Shown: positions 45,966-57,899, counted from the stretch's first letter. The stretch is 64,000 bases of DNA from Actinomycetes bacterium (GCA_021816935.1 JAKAWR010000011.1:1-64000); one strand, 5' to 3'. Program-made: numbers and translations. Notes: a model not told the origin generated them from the sequence alone.

Positions 45966-46361
45966 TTAGCTCTTCGCTGCTGATGCGCAGTTAATGCAAA
46001 GCCTTGCAGCGGGATTGGCCTCGAGGCGCGCGACCCCGATACGTCCGCCGCACGACTCGCAGACACCGTAGTTGCCCTTTTCGAGCTTCCCGAGCGCCTC
46101 CTCCACCTGATCGAGGCCATCCTGCAACTTCTGCACAAGGGCTTCCACCTCGCCCCGTTCGGCCGTCACCTGACTGGTGTCGGCGAAGTTCGTGTCATAG
46201 ACGAGCCTGCCCTCCTCGCCGTAGCCCAGCTCGGACAGTCGGTCCAGAAGCTCCTGCTTCTCTATGAAGAGAAGGCCGAAAAAGTCAACCGCCTCCTCAG
46301 CCTGCGAGTCTTCGACTACCGGATCTTCGACTTGAACATCAATCCCGTCGGGCACGCCCAT
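45966..46361 (-). CDS. DksA/TraR-family zinc-finger protein
   Basis: The 131-residue protein has a coiled-coil region (about residues 20-90) with DTSQVTAERGEVEAL and LEEALGKLEKGNYG-like spacing. It ends in a C4 zinc finger with CESCGG and CINCAS. DksA-type proteins reach into the RNA polymerase secondary channel; actinobacterial members of this size may instead be sporulation- or stress-type relatives. The family is secure, the function less so. It lies downstream of xerD on the same strand. Confidence 0.82.
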   Translation of the reverse strand: MGVPDGIDVQVEDPVVEDSQAEEAVDFFGLLFIEKQELLDRLSELGYGEEGRLVYDTNFADTSQVTAERGEVEALVQKLQDGLDQVEEALGKLEKGNYGVCESCGGRIGVARLEANPAARLCINCASAAKS

Positions 46362-46411
46362 ATCCTACAACCTGCGGGCGGTCTGTGTCGCCAGCGCACC
46401 GGTTGCGCGCC

Positions 46412-47644
46412 CTACCTGCTATTTCGCATCCTCGCTACCGCAGCCCGCGGGTGAGCTAGCTCGTACTCCTCCCTCAAATGCTCGATGGACACCTTCGTAT
46501 ATATCTGGGTGGTCGAGATCGAGGCGTGTCCGAGAAGCTCCTGGACCACCCTGATATCTGCACCCCCTTCCAGCATGTGGGTCGCAAAACAGTGCCGGAG
46601 CACGTGCGGATGCACCCTTCCGGCGAGCCCTGTCTCCGCTGCTCGCCGCTGAATGACCAGCCACACCCCTTGCCGAGTCAGGCGCATTCCCCTTGCATTG
46701 AGAAAGAGGGCCTCCAGCGAGTCCGCACTGCCGTACCTGCGGGCCCGGTTGGCTATGGCAGGCCTCCCACCTACAGAAAGCCACCTCGCGACCGCTCCAA
46801 GTGCAATCTCTCCAACCGGGACGATCCTCTCTTTCCGGCCTTTGCCCATCACACGTATCGTACCGATCCGATCCGCCGTCGCCGGTCGCGATCCATGCAG
46901 GTTGCCGGATCCCGAACCGGACCCTCCCGTGGCTGACGACTCCCCGCTACTCAGCCCCCGGCCGAACTCAATACCTCTGATACTTGCTACCGACAGCCCT
47001 ACGAGCTCCGACACCCTCATTCCCGTCCCGTAAAGCGTCTCGAGAATAGCCTGATCGCGCCTGGCAAGAGGACTGTAATCCCCAGGGGCTTCGAGAAGGC
47101 GCTGCACCTCCGCAACCGACAAGGCTTTGGGCAGCCTGCGGTCGGCACGCCCGCCCGACACGAGGCGAGCCGGATTCCCGTTCACAACCCCTTCCTCCTC
47201 GAGAAATACATAAAGACCCCGCAAGCACGACAGTGCCCTCGCCATAGACGCCCCCGAAGCACCGCCGCCACGTTTTCCCGCGAGGTAGGCCTCGATCAGC
47301 CCGGTAGTGCACTGGTCGACACGGATACCTGCAGCCTCGAGATACCCCTCGAATCCGGCGAGGTCGCTCCTATACGCCGCCATGGTATTGCGCGACCGGC
47401 CCTTCTCGGCCACCAGGTATGCCAGGTACTCCTCCGAGGCACGCGTCAGCTCGGCACGGCGTAGCTTCGGCTCGCTCCCGCGGTCGCGGCGACGGGCGTC
47501 CCCGCGTTTACCGGGTTGGGCCATCGGGCGGGTGCCGGGGCCCGATGTAACGGCCTTGCCTCGCAAGTCAGGATCGGAAGGACGCGGGCGGTCGCGCCGG
47601 ACCTCGACTCCTGGACCGGCTGATGACCCTGCGCTACCGACCAC
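46412..47644 (-). CDS. xerD: Tyrosine recombinase XerD
   Basis: The catalytic set is complete: Arg in [12 protein letters not shown], Lys in [12 protein letters not shown], HxxR in [14 protein letters not shown], His in [13 protein letters not shown], and the nucleophile Tyr in QIYT. The N-terminal SAM-like core-binding domain begins near residue 65 ([19 protein letters not shown]). XerD with XerC resolves chromosome dimers at dif. At 410 residues it is about 100 longer than usual, from an Arg/Pro-rich N-terminus and a Gly/Ser-rich insert (about 225-255) before the beta-hairpin carrying the Lys. An ATG at 47521 is an alternative start. It starts 11 bases after the NUDIX stop. Confidence 0.9.
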   Translation of the reverse strand: MVGSAGSSAGPGVEVRRDRPRPSDPDLRGKAVTSGPGTRPMAQPGKRGDARRRDRGSEPKLRRAELTRASEEYLAYLVAEKGRSRNTMAAYRSDLAGFEGYLEAAGIRVDQCTTGLIEAYLAGKRGGGASGASMARALSCLRGLYVFLEEEGVVNGNPARLVSGGRADRRLPKALSVAEVQRLLEAPGDYSPLARRDQAILETLYGTGMRVSELVGLSVASIRGIEFGRGLSSGESSATGGSGSGSGNLHGSRPATADRIGTIRVMGKGRKERIVPVGEIALGAVARWLSVGGRPAIANRARRYGSADSLEALFLNARGMRLTRQGVWLVIQRRAAETGLAGRVHPHVLRHCFATHMLEGGADIRVVQELLGHASISTTQIYTKVSIEHLREEYELAHPRAAVARMRNSR

Positions 47645-47655
47645 TATTTCCTCGG

Positions 47656-50559
<2,904 letters not shown>

Positions 50560-50650
50560 GGGCCCGTGTCATAATTAGTGGGATGATATCCGGCGAGTCA
50601 GGGGCGTCATCTGGCCGTCGGGATCGCTCAATTAATTATGACACGGGCCC
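50560..50650. repeat. Family M palindromic element, copy 1 (MITE-like)
   Basis: The 91-bp element has perfect 18-bp terminal inverted repeats: GGGCCCGTGTCATAATTA at 50560-50577 and its complement at 50633-50650. It is flanked on both sides by TTA, a possible 3-bp target duplication. The core GATGATATCC, GCGAGTCAGGGG and TCATCTGGCC is shared with the elements at 23970 and 57556. The right-hand TTA is the stop codon of recN (TAA, reverse strand). Confidence 0.85.
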
Positions 50651-52348
50651 TTAGGCCCTTTTCATGGCCAGTAGCTCCTCAGCGTGCCGGCGAGCTGCCT
50701 CGAGCGACGGCTGCCCGGAAAGCATCCTCGCCACCTCCTGGACCCGCCTTGAACCCTCGACCTGCTCGAAAACCGCAACGGTTCGGTCGCCCGCCATCTC
50801 CTTCGATACTGCGATCTGCCGGTCTGCCCAGGCAGCAATCTGGGGCAAGTGAGTCACTACTATCACCTGGCGTCCGCGCGAGAGCTCGAAGAGCGCCCGG
50901 CCCACTGCCATCCCCGCCTCGCCTCCGATCCCCGCGTCCACCTCGTCAAACACCATCGTCTCGGGACCTTCCCCTCTCCGGGATCCCCGCCTGTCGGAAT
51001 CTCTCTCAGCACTGCCCGAAGCGTTGGTGCCTCCCGAAAGTGCCAGTCTCAGTGCGAGCATCGTGCGGGACAGCTCCCCCCCGGAGGCCACCTTCTGCAG
51101 CGGCAACGCCGGCTCGCCAGGATTGGCACCGAGAAGGATTGCCACGGGATCCCCGGTGGGGCTAGGAGCAACATCCACCTCGATACTCGCCTTCTCCATA
51201 GCCAGGGGCCGAAGCCGCTCGAGCACGCGTTCCGCCAGTCGGGGTGCAGCTCGCCGCCGCGACTCCCCGACAAGGCGTTCCTCTTCCCCTATCTCCCGGC
51301 ACAGCTGAGCTCGCTGCGAATCCAGCTCTCTTGCCCCTCGAGCCGCACCGGTCAGGTCGGCAAGACGGACACGAAGCTTCTCCCGCTCCTCGATGGCCGC
51401 CGCCAGGGTCCCATCGCCGGAGTACCTCCGCTCGATATCCTTTAGCAGCCTTATCCGCCGGCGTACCTCGCCAAGTCGATCCGGGTCATCCTCCGCAGCC
51501 GCCAGGCGTCCCCCCAATTCGGAAACCAGATCCTGCATGTCGGCCTGCAGGGAGCCGAGACGCTCGCGAACTGGCTCGAAACCCGGGAGTCCTGCGAGAG
51601 TCCTGCGGCTCAATCCGATCAGCTCCAGTGCCCCCCCGACGCTAGCGTCACCGCCGGGCGGGCGGGCGCTTCCGGCAGGATCAGACGCGACATCGGAAAG
51701 CAGAGCGACCGCCTCGCTCACGGCATCCCGGTAGATCTCGATAGCAGTAAGCCTCTCCTCCTCCTCGTGCAGCGTATCGTACTCGTTCGGATCACTGAGC
51801 GACGCCCTGTCCAGCTCGGCCAGCTTCTCCCCCGCAACCGCCTGCTCCTTTGCTATCGCCTCCGGATCCCCACCGAGTGAAGCCAGCCGCTCGTCAATCT
51901 CCCGTAACGCAGCCTTCATCCCGGAAAGCCTCGAGAGATCCGTACCCGCGAACGAGTCCAGAACATCCCGGTGCGTCCCTGTGCTGCGGAGTACTTGATG
52001 GCCGTGCTGGCCGTATATGTCCACCAGACTTGCGCCAAGTTCCACTAACGCCTGCGCTGCAGCCATACGGCCATCCACCCAGGCCCGCGAGCGTCCACCC
52101 GAAGCGATTTCCCTTGCGATGACTACCTCGTCCCCTCCGGCGAGAAACCGGCCCTCCACGAGCGCCGCGCCCGCTCCCGCCCTCACCATGGCAGGATCCG
52201 CCCGAGCGCCGCAAAGGAGTCCAAGGGCCTCCACGACAAGCGTCTTGCCTGCGCCCGTCTCACCGGTCACCGCCGTCATGCCCGCCGGGATCTCCAGCGT
52301 CACGTCCTCGATAACGCCCAGGTCCCGTACTCTGATCTCTTCGAGCAT
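50651..52348 (-). CDS. recN: DNA repair protein RecN
   Basis: A 565-residue SMC-like ATPase. It begins MLEEIRVRDLGVIEDVTLE, with Walker A GETGAGKTLVVEAL, DIYGQHGHQVL, and a central coiled coil (about 160-380). The C-terminal half has the signature KVASGGELSRTMLAL, Walker B TMVFDEVDAGIGG and VTHLPQIAA. RecN joins broken DNA ends in recombinational repair. A short Gly/Ser/Arg-rich insert (about residues 435-460) sits between signature and Walker B. The gene stops at the edge of the family M element. nadK and tlyA lie upstream on the same strand, in a common order. Confidence 0.93.
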   Translation of the reverse strand: MLEEIRVRDLGVIEDVTLEIPAGMTAVTGETGAGKTLVVEALGLLCGARADPAMVRAGAGAALVEGRFLAGGDEVVIAREIASGGRSRAWVDGRMAAAQALVELGASLVDIYGQHGHQVLRSTGTHRDVLDSFAGTDLSRLSGMKAALREIDERLASLGGDPEAIAKEQAVAGEKLAELDRASLSDPNEYDTLHEEEERLTAIEIYRDAVSEAVALLSDVASDPAGSARPPGGDASVGGALELIGLSRRTLAGLPGFEPVRERLGSLQADMQDLVSELGGRLAAAEDDPDRLGEVRRRIRLLKDIERRYSGDGTLAAAIEEREKLRVRLADLTGAARGARELDSQRAQLCREIGEEERLVGESRRRAAPRLAERVLERLRPLAMEKASIEVDVAPSPTGDPVAILLGANPGEPALPLQKVASGGELSRTMLALRLALSGGTNASGSAERDSDRRGSRRGEGPETMVFDEVDAGIGGEAGMAVGRALFELSRGRQVIVVTHLPQIAAWADRQIAVSKEMAGDRTVAVFEQVEGSRRVQEVARMLSGQPSLEAARRHAEELLAMKRA

Positions 52349-52361
52349 CAGACGCTCCCCG

Positions 52362-53189
52362 TCAACGATCCGCCAGCCCGAACTTGCCCTTCAGAACCGA
52401 CCTGAGATCCGTGCCGTCCAGCTTCACCAGCTTTACCGGAGCATCCGACGCTTCGCAATGTACCTCTCCGCCCGGGTGTACGAACCCGATCTCCACCCCA
52501 TCGACTACGCACACCGCAGCTCGTTCGCCCTCCATGCGCAGCACTACCCCCTCCTCCGGCCGGAGTACCAGGGAGCGATCGAAAAGCATGTGAGGCGAGA
52601 TGGGGCTCAATACCATCGCCTGCACCGTAGGCGACAGGATCGGCCCGCGAAGCGAAAGGTTGTAGGCAGTCGACCCGGTGGGTGTGCACACCACCAAACC
52701 GTCGGCCTCGTATGTCAGGAAACGCCTTCCTTCAATTGATGCCGAGATTGTCACTGTGTGCCCGGGAAGAGTCTTCTCCAGAACGACCTCGTTCAACGCC
52801 AGGCCCGAGCGGCTCGTATCCTCCCCGGGCAGCACCAACCTGTACGAAAGGGTCATACGATCCTCGATCGTGCAGCGCCCGGAAAGGAAACGCTCCAGCG
52901 CATCCTCCAACCCTCCCGGCTCGATCTCGGTGAGGTACCCGAGCCGGCCGAGGTTCACGCCCATGACCGGCACTGCCAGCGACGCAGCCAGCTCCATCGC
53001 CCGCAACATCGTACCGTCCCCGCCAAGTCCCACGATCAGGTCCGGCACCTCTTGGAGGCCAGTCGCTTCGGGGACGGCCTCTAGGACAAGCGGCTCCATC
53101 CCCCTCTCCGCGAGCCACCCCTTCCCCCTCTCCGCCAAGCCCTTCGCGGCTTCATTCCTCTTGTGCAGGATGAACAGGACAGACGCCAT
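52362..53189 (-). CDS. nadK: NAD kinase
   Basis: About 275 residues. The catalytic GGDGT motif lies in VGLGGDGTMLRAME. MGVNLGRLGYLTE, the NEVVLEK strand, and TPTGSTAYNLSLRGPI (which binds the nicotinamide ribose) are conserved. It phosphorylates NAD to NADP using ATP or polyphosphate. The ATG at 53189 begins at the first beta strand (ASVLFILHKR); an upstream ATG at 53225 adds 12 residues. Neither has a clear ribosome site. It lies in the tlyA-nadK-recN run. Confidence 0.93.
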   Translation of the reverse strand: MASVLFILHKRNEAAKGLAERGKGWLAERGMEPLVLEAVPEATGLQEVPDLIVGLGGDGTMLRAMELAASLAVPVMGVNLGRLGYLTEIEPGGLEDALERFLSGRCTIEDRMTLSYRLVLPGEDTSRSGLALNEVVLEKTLPGHTVTISASIEGRRFLTYEADGLVVCTPTGSTAYNLSLRGPILSPTVQAMVLSPISPHMLFDRSLVLRPEEGVVLRMEGERAAVCVVDGVEIGFVHPGGEVHCEASDAPVKLVKLDGTDLRSVLKGKFGLADR

Positions 53190-53252
53190 CACGGGTATCT
53201 TACCGCCACCCTGTTCCACAATCATCTGGCGCGCGCCAGGCGAGCCCCGCCG

Positions 53253-54110
53253 TTACCGCAGGCGTCCAGCCTCCTCGAGTGCTTCTTCGACAAGTGCGCC
53301 CAGCGGCAAGACCGGAATCCCGCCCGAGCGACCGGGAGTGGGAGCCTGGCTCCCCGGGATATCGGGGCTATCCGCCTGGCTCCCCGGGCTACCGGGGACG
53401 CGCAGCCACGCGAGGTATTCAACATTCCCTTTTGCTCCACGAACCGGAGACGGCATGAGGCCCATCACCTCCGCGCCGACATCCGAATAGCTGCGTAGCG
53501 TTTCATCGAGAACGCGTCGATGAAGGGAGGGATCACTGACCACGCCGCGACCCCTGGACGCCTCGACACGCCCCACCTCGAACTGGGGCTTTACCAGCAA
53601 CACCATATTCGCCCCCGGTGCGGCCAGCTCCCTTACCAGAACGGCCCCGACAGCCCTCAGCGAGATGAACGACAGGTCCGCAACGACAACACCGAAAGGG
53701 GTGCCGCCAGCCATCGCGAGGTCCAGGTGCCTCACGTTCGTTCTCTCCAGAACCGTGACCTTCGGGTCCCGCGCCAAGCGCATGTCCAGCTGCCCATAAC
53801 CGACGTCAACCGCGACGACGTGAGCCGCTCCAGCCTTCAGTAGGCAGTCCGTGAATCCCCCCGTCGAAGCCCCAGCATCCAGGCAGAGCCTGCCGTTCAC
53901 GTCAAGAGCGAACCTCTCCAGTGCCGCTTCGAGCTTCAGACCTCCCCGGGAAACAAACGTCTTACCCGGCGCAGGCAGGATTTCGAGGCTTTCGCCCGGA
54001 AGGACCCACCGGGACGGCTTGGCGGCGACTGCACCGGCTACCAGTACGCGCCCATTTTCGACGAGTGTCGCAGCCTGCGCCCTCGATCGCGCCAAGCCAC
54101 GGCGCGCCAA
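53253..54110 (-). CDS. tlyA: TlyA-type rRNA 2'-O-methyltransferase
   Basis: A 285-residue protein with an N-terminal S4 domain (RRGLARSRAQAATLVENG) and an FtsJ-like SAM methyltransferase fold (LCLDAGASTGGFTDCLL and VDVGYGQLD). The catalytic Lys lies in VLLVKPQFEVG. TlyA methylates 2'-OH groups in 16S and 23S rRNA. TTG at 54110 is the only canonical start, yet five to six residues upstream (RLDLE) still fit the S4 domain, so a rare initiation codon is possible. The C-terminal 45 residues carry a duplicated PGS-rich stretch and GIPVLPLG. Confidence 0.9.
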   Translation of the reverse strand: MARRGLARSRAQAATLVENGRVLVAGAVAAKPSRWVLPGESLEILPAPGKTFVSRGGLKLEAALERFALDVNGRLCLDAGASTGGFTDCLLKAGAAHVVAVDVGYGQLDMRLARDPKVTVLERTNVRHLDLAMAGGTPFGVVVADLSFISLRAVGAVLVRELAAPGANMVLLVKPQFEVGRVEASRGRGVVSDPSLHRRVLDETLRSYSDVGAEVMGLMPSPVRGAKGNVEYLAWLRVPGSPGSQADSPDIPGSQAPTPGRSGGIPVLPLGALVEEALEEAGRLR

Positions 54111-54139
54111 TTCGAGATCGAGCCTACGGCGGGGTCGCG

Positions 54140-54880
54140 CTACTTTGCGCTCTTCGAAGCCGTCTTGCCGGCGGGCGCGGAACGGGACGTCGAACCACTC
54201 CGGGCCCTGGTTGCAGCAGTGGTCTTCGTCGTCCTGCTCGCAGGAGCCGCCTTGCGCGCGCTGGCCGGTTTCGCCGCCGAGGCCTTCGGCGCTCCCGCCC
54301 GTGTGGAGGCACGCCGGGTGGTCGAAGCCTTGGTCGTGGTCTTGGCCGTGGTCTTGGCCGTGGTCTTGGCCGTGGTCTTGCCGGCCGGGGCGTCGTGGCC
54401 GGCAGGTGCGACTACCCCGGCCTGCTTCCGAGTTCCTCCGGACTTGGCGCCACCCGCCGCCGGGCGGATCCGCCCCAGCTGGTCTGTCAATGCCTTCTTG
54501 CCCACGTCACGTATCGTGCTAAGACGCTCATCGCCTATCAGCAGGCTCGCCACTCGCTTTGCAAAGTCCCGGTCGCCTAAGAGATCGTCCCGAAGATGGC
54601 CGGCGAGAAGATTCGCCACCCGCTTCGCAACATCTTCCAGGTTGTCCAGCTTCAGCTCGGATACCTGCTTTCTCACCTCGGAGCGAACCTGACTCGCCAA
54701 CGCCTCCGATCTCCGGCGACTCTCACTCACAAGTTGATCGGCCCATACACGGGCCTTGTTGCGTTCTACCTCGCCGGTCGCCGCAAGATCTTTCGCAAGG
54801 CTTTCGGCCCGGGATCGCGTAATCTCCGAGAACGACGCCGCCGCGTCTATGTACCGCCGTAAATTGTCAATCCTGGACAT
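54140..54880 (-). CDS. Helical protein with Lys/Ala/Thr-rich histone-like tail
   Basis: The 246-residue product has a mostly helical N-terminal half (about 1-135) with heptad-like spacing (SEITRSRAESLAKDLAATGE), phasin- or apolipoprotein-like. The C-terminal half is almost entirely Lys, Ala, Thr, Arg, Ser and Pro, with a four-residue Thr-Thr-Ala-Lys repeat. Such tails bind DNA in actinobacterial histone-like proteins, or glycans in adhesins. It lies just upstream of tlyA. Polyhydroxyalkanoate granule association is another possibility. No family could be assigned. Confidence 0.65.
   Translation of the reverse strand: MSRIDNLRRYIDAAASFSEITRSRAESLAKDLAATGEVERNKARVWADQLVSESRRRSEALASQVRSEVRKQVSELKLDNLEDVAKRVANLLAGHLRDDLLGDRDFAKRVASLLIGDERLSTIRDVGKKALTDQLGRIRPAAGGAKSGGTRKQAGVVAPAGHDAPAGKTTAKTTAKTTAKTTTKASTTRRASTRAGAPKASAAKPASARKAAPASRTTKTTAATRARSGSTSRSAPAGKTASKSAK
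54336..54380. repeat. 12-bp tandem repeat
   Basis: GTGGTCTTGGCC is repeated exactly three times, with a fourth partial copy. On the reverse strand it encodes the Thr-Thr-Ala-Lys repeat in the basic tail of the gene at 54140. Confidence 0.9.
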
Positions 54881-55080
54881 GCGGCAAGGTTACCCCCTGC
54901 CGCCAGCCAGCGCAAACTGGCAGATGAGCCTTAGGCCTCGTCGCTGCGGCGTGCCCAGCTTGGCAATACCCAGACCCGCATGCCCATGTAACGATGCCGC
55001 TGCAACCGGCCGCCCGGGAGCCAGCGCCAGTGACTGACCCGGGACGCAGCTCGACATCGCCTGCCAAGCAGTTGCGGCTC

Positions 55081-55095
55081 AAAGCCTCAGCCGAT
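55081..55095. repeat. Family A terminal sequence only
   Basis: AAAGCCTCAGCCGAT matches 15 bases of the family A terminal repeat (complement of ATCGGCTGAGGCTTT at 43937-43951). No hairpin region adjoins it. It overlaps the last codons and TGA stop of the HAD gene at 55087. Confidence 0.4.
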
Positions 55096-55860
55096 TGCCT
55101 CGCAAACCACGTCCATCAACGTCCCAGGCCCGAAGGCGTATGCAGCATCGCCCGCGACTCCCTCCAGTTTCGTTGCATCCGACACGACCAGCCCGAATGG
55201 GACCGAGAGGGCCTTCGCCAGCGAGCCGTCGGTCGAGGGTCGATCCCCCACTACAGCTTCTATGGCCTCTCCGGGGTCTAGCCTTGCCTGCACCAGGGTA
55301 ACCAGCGCTTCATGTGGCTTCCCGGCGACGACGGGCTCCGCATGAGCTGCCGTAGCTATAGCCGCAACCAGCGAGCCGGTCCCGGGAAGGATGCCGAAGG
55401 GGGACGGGTGCGTAGGATCCTCGTTCGTGGCAACAAAGCGCGCTCCCAACCTTATGGCCGACGACGCACTTGCGATAGTGCGGAAATCGAAGTTACTATC
55501 CCATCCGACGACGACAGTCGAGGCCTCCTCCGGCCCACACAACACCGCTCCCGCTGCCAGTAGCGCTTCCTCGAGCCCGCCTTCCCCGATCATGAACACC
55601 TTCTCGCCGGCCTGCACCAGGCCGGCGGCGGCCATAGCCGCCGTCACCAGGTCACCGGCCGCGGCGTCGATCCCGGCTCTACCCAACCGCCCGAGAAGAG
55701 CATCAATCGTCGGACCGGCGTTGTTGGTAACGAAAAGCACGCGCCGGCCTGCCGACCGGAGACGACCCACCGCCTCCGTAGCTCCCGGAAGCGGCTGGCC
55801 CGACAGCCACACTACGCCGTCAAGGTCCACCAACCACACTCGTCCCGGCTTTTCGCTCAT
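55087..55860 (-). CDS. HAD-superfamily IIA phosphatase, NagD-like
   Basis: A 257-residue enzyme. Motif I is WLVDLDGVVWLSG, followed by the substrate-specificity LFVTNNAG, VVAGKPHEAL (motif III lysine) and VVGDRPSTDGSLAKAL (motif IV). NagD/p-nitrophenyl-phosphatase relatives dephosphorylate sugar phosphates or nucleotides; glycerol 3-phosphatase is another member. It lies downstream of the MFS gene and upstream of the helical protein on the same strand, an arrangement seen near tlyA in actinobacteria. Its stop codon lies in a family A terminal sequence. Confidence 0.85.
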   Translation of the reverse strand: MSEKPGRVWLVDLDGVVWLSGQPLPGATEAVGRLRSAGRRVLFVTNNAGPTIDALLGRLGRAGIDAAAGDLVTAAMAAAGLVQAGEKVFMIGEGGLEEALLAAGAVLCGPEEASTVVVGWDSNFDFRTIASASSAIRLGARFVATNEDPTHPSPFGILPGTGSLVAAIATAAHAEPVVAGKPHEALVTLVQARLDPGEAIEAVVGDRPSTDGSLAKALSVPFGLVVSDATKLEGVAGDAAYAFGPGTLMDVVCEAIG

Positions 55861-55909
55861 TTTCCACCTCTACTCACGGTCCCACCCCACGACAGCGGGT
55901 TCGTTCCGC

Positions 55910-57511
55910 TCACTCGCCCCACAACTCCTCCATCTCCGTCGCTCGGGTTTCCGGCAACAAGAAGACCAGCAACGAGGCGAGCGCTGTAACGGGAAACAGG
56001 ATCAGCGCTGCCTGAAAGAAGTGATGAGCCTGCTGCGCGACAACGCCGAATGCGAGAATGCCGACCGCTGCGCCCACTACCCCCGCCGCTACGTACCAAC
56101 CCGTTGCCGAGGACCTGATCGACGTCGGGAATTGCTCCTCGACTAGGGAACCGGCGGGGGCGGCCAGACCACCCGCCGCGAAAAGGCCCGCTTCATACCC
56201 CACGACGAGTCCTACCTTCGAGCCCGAATAGAGCAGGATCGCGCAGGCCACCATTGTCACGATAGCCGCCGCCGTACCTGATCGCCTGCCAACCCTGTCC
56301 GCTACCCACCGCCCGGCAAGCAGCCCCGCGAGACCGGTCACGCCCGCCACCAGAACAAGCAGGGCTGCACTGCTCTTGGCCATGTGTAGGAAGCTCTCGG
56401 CATACAGGAAGACAAATGTATTGGCGGGACCTGTAAGGAACGAAAGGAAGAAGGCCCACACGATAACCACAATCATCCTGCTCCGGTGCCGCCGGGAGAA
56501 GCACCGGAGTCCCGGAAGCCGGGCCTGGCCGGAGGCTAGGCCCGCACGCTGCGCCGTGGCCGATCCGACGCCCTCAGCGGCGCCCTCCCCGACATACTCC
56601 GTAACGCGCACCGGCGAGCTACGTGCCGCACTGGCCGCCGCCCGTTCTCCCATACCGGTTGCCGCCCGCTCCCCCGTTCCCACCCCGGCGTGCTCGACCG
56701 TGGTCAACGATTCGAACCGTTGTGGCTCGCGGAGCACCTTCAACAGCTTCGGAGTAAACAGCAGCGGCACGGCCGATAGGGCGAAAATCCCCCGAAACCC
56801 GATATAACGCGACAATGCAGCGTTCGCGATCGCAATGATACCGGCACCGATCGAATAGCCCGCGGCCACGAGGCCAACCGCTCTGGCCCTTCGCTCCTTC
56901 GATGACTCCTCAGCCGCCATCACCGTCGCCACCGCTGTCGTCGTCGAGAGGAACGGCCTACCCAGAGCGAAGACCGCCACGAAAAACCAGTAGTTGGGAG
57001 ATGCACCGGCGATCGCCGTAAGAAGGAGACCCGCCACGGTCACGGCTATTATGACTCTGCGCCTCCCGGCACTGTCAGCAAGCGAGGCGAATACGAGGCT
57101 CCCGAGGCTTGCAAGCCGGATCACAGCCAGACCGATGCCGAGCTTGGAACCCGACAAGCCGGCCACCGCCTGAATCGAATGCCCGTTGAAGGTCGTGCCG
57201 AAACCCTTGGCTACTGCCGCAAGTGCAGTGATGATCCCGAACTGGCCGATTCCGGCAGCCATCGCGGCAAGCGTCGGAGCTACGACAAGTGCCCGGCGCC
57301 AGGAGCGTAACGACGCATACAACCTGGCTCGCGGCAATGCCCTCCCCATGCCGGGCGGAGGGCCCTCTGATACGGACGCTACTGGATCCCCCGCGGTGCC
57401 CGAACGGGCCGGCAACCGGGATTCCGCAGTGTCGCGCGGTCCGGGATCGGAAGTGCGCACATCCAGACTGTATTCCAGGTGGAGGCCGGCCAGTGTGGAG
57501 CAGTCCCCCAT
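55910..57511 (-). CDS. MFS transporter
   Basis: About 533 residues with twelve predicted membrane helices in two halves. The loop 2-3 motif appears as SLADSAGRRRVI and a second copy as WVADRVGRRSG. A long N-terminal cytoplasmic tail (about 70 residues) and a central loop (about 260-340) are Gly/Ala/Arg-rich, the latter with GxGERAA repeats. The C-terminal half holds the LVEEQFPTSIRSSATGW motif of sugar- or organic-acid-type MFS carriers. The substrate is unknown. ATG at 57511 and GTG at 57514 are equally plausible starts. Confidence 0.82.
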   Translation of the reverse strand: MGDCSTLAGLHLEYSLDVRTSDPGPRDTAESRLPARSGTAGDPVASVSEGPPPGMGRALPRARLYASLRSWRRALVVAPTLAAMAAGIGQFGIITALAAVAKGFGTTFNGHSIQAVAGLSGSKLGIGLAVIRLASLGSLVFASLADSAGRRRVIIAVTVAGLLLTAIAGASPNYWFFVAVFALGRPFLSTTTAVATVMAAEESSKERRARAVGLVAAGYSIGAGIIAIANAALSRYIGFRGIFALSAVPLLFTPKLLKVLREPQRFESLTTVEHAGVGTGERAATGMGERAAASAARSSPVRVTEYVGEGAAEGVGSATAQRAGLASGQARLPGLRCFSRRHRSRMIVVIVWAFFLSFLTGPANTFVFLYAESFLHMAKSSAALLVLVAGVTGLAGLLAGRWVADRVGRRSGTAAAIVTMVACAILLYSGSKVGLVVGYEAGLFAAGGLAAPAGSLVEEQFPTSIRSSATGWYVAAGVVGAAVGILAFGVVAQQAHHFFQAALILFPVTALASLLVFLLPETRATEMEELWGE

Positions 57512-57555
57512 CACCCCGTCGTGACGATCTCCAGTTTCCGAGCCTCGAAGAACTC

Positions 57556-57648
57556 GTGCGCCCTCGCGTAAGTGGTGCGATGCTATTCAGCGAACCAGGG
57601 GTCTCATCTGGCCAGCGAGAGCGCGCTTGTTACTTGAGCGACGCTGCA
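57556..57648. repeat. Family M palindromic element, copy 2
   Basis: A 93-bp element with imperfect terminal inverted repeats (13 of 20 positions: GTGCGCCCTCGCGTAAGTGG against the complement of the right end). The core GCGATGCTATTC, AGCGAACCAGGGG and TCATCTGGCC lies 48 bases from the left end, exactly as in copy 1 at 50560. It sits between the divergent MFS and RAM genes. Confidence 0.65.
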
Positions 57649-57662
57649 CTACCGTAGAGATC

Positions 57663-57899
57663 GTGAGTGTAGCTGCTTATGTCCTCATCCAGACCGAAGT
57701 CGGGCAGGCCGCTCAGGTGGCCTCCGCTATCAGAAAGCTACCGGGCGTAACGGTTGCCGATGATGTCACCGGCCCCTACGATGTCGTCGTGCGCACCGAG
57801 TCGGAGAGCATGGACAACCTTGGTCGCATGGTGGTCGGGAAGATCCAGCTGATCGAAGGGATCACCCGCACCGTCACCTGTCCCGTCGTCAACCTCTGA
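57663..57899 (+). CDS. Stand-alone Lrp/AsnC ligand-binding (RAM) domain protein
   Basis: A 78-residue protein consisting only of the effector domain of Lrp/AsnC regulators: AAYVLIQTEVGQAAQVASAI, LPGVTVADDVTGPYDVVVRTES and a C-terminal ITRTVTCPVVNL strand. It lacks the helix-turn-helix. Stand-alone RAM proteins assemble as octamers and bind amino acids; their targets are mostly unknown. GTG at 57663 begins at the first strand. There is no strong ribosome site, and family M copy 2 ends 15 bases upstream. Confidence 0.82.
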   Translation: MSVAAYVLIQTEVGQAAQVASAIRKLPGVTVADDVTGPYDVVVRTESESMDNLGRMVVGKIQLIEGITRTVTCPVVNL

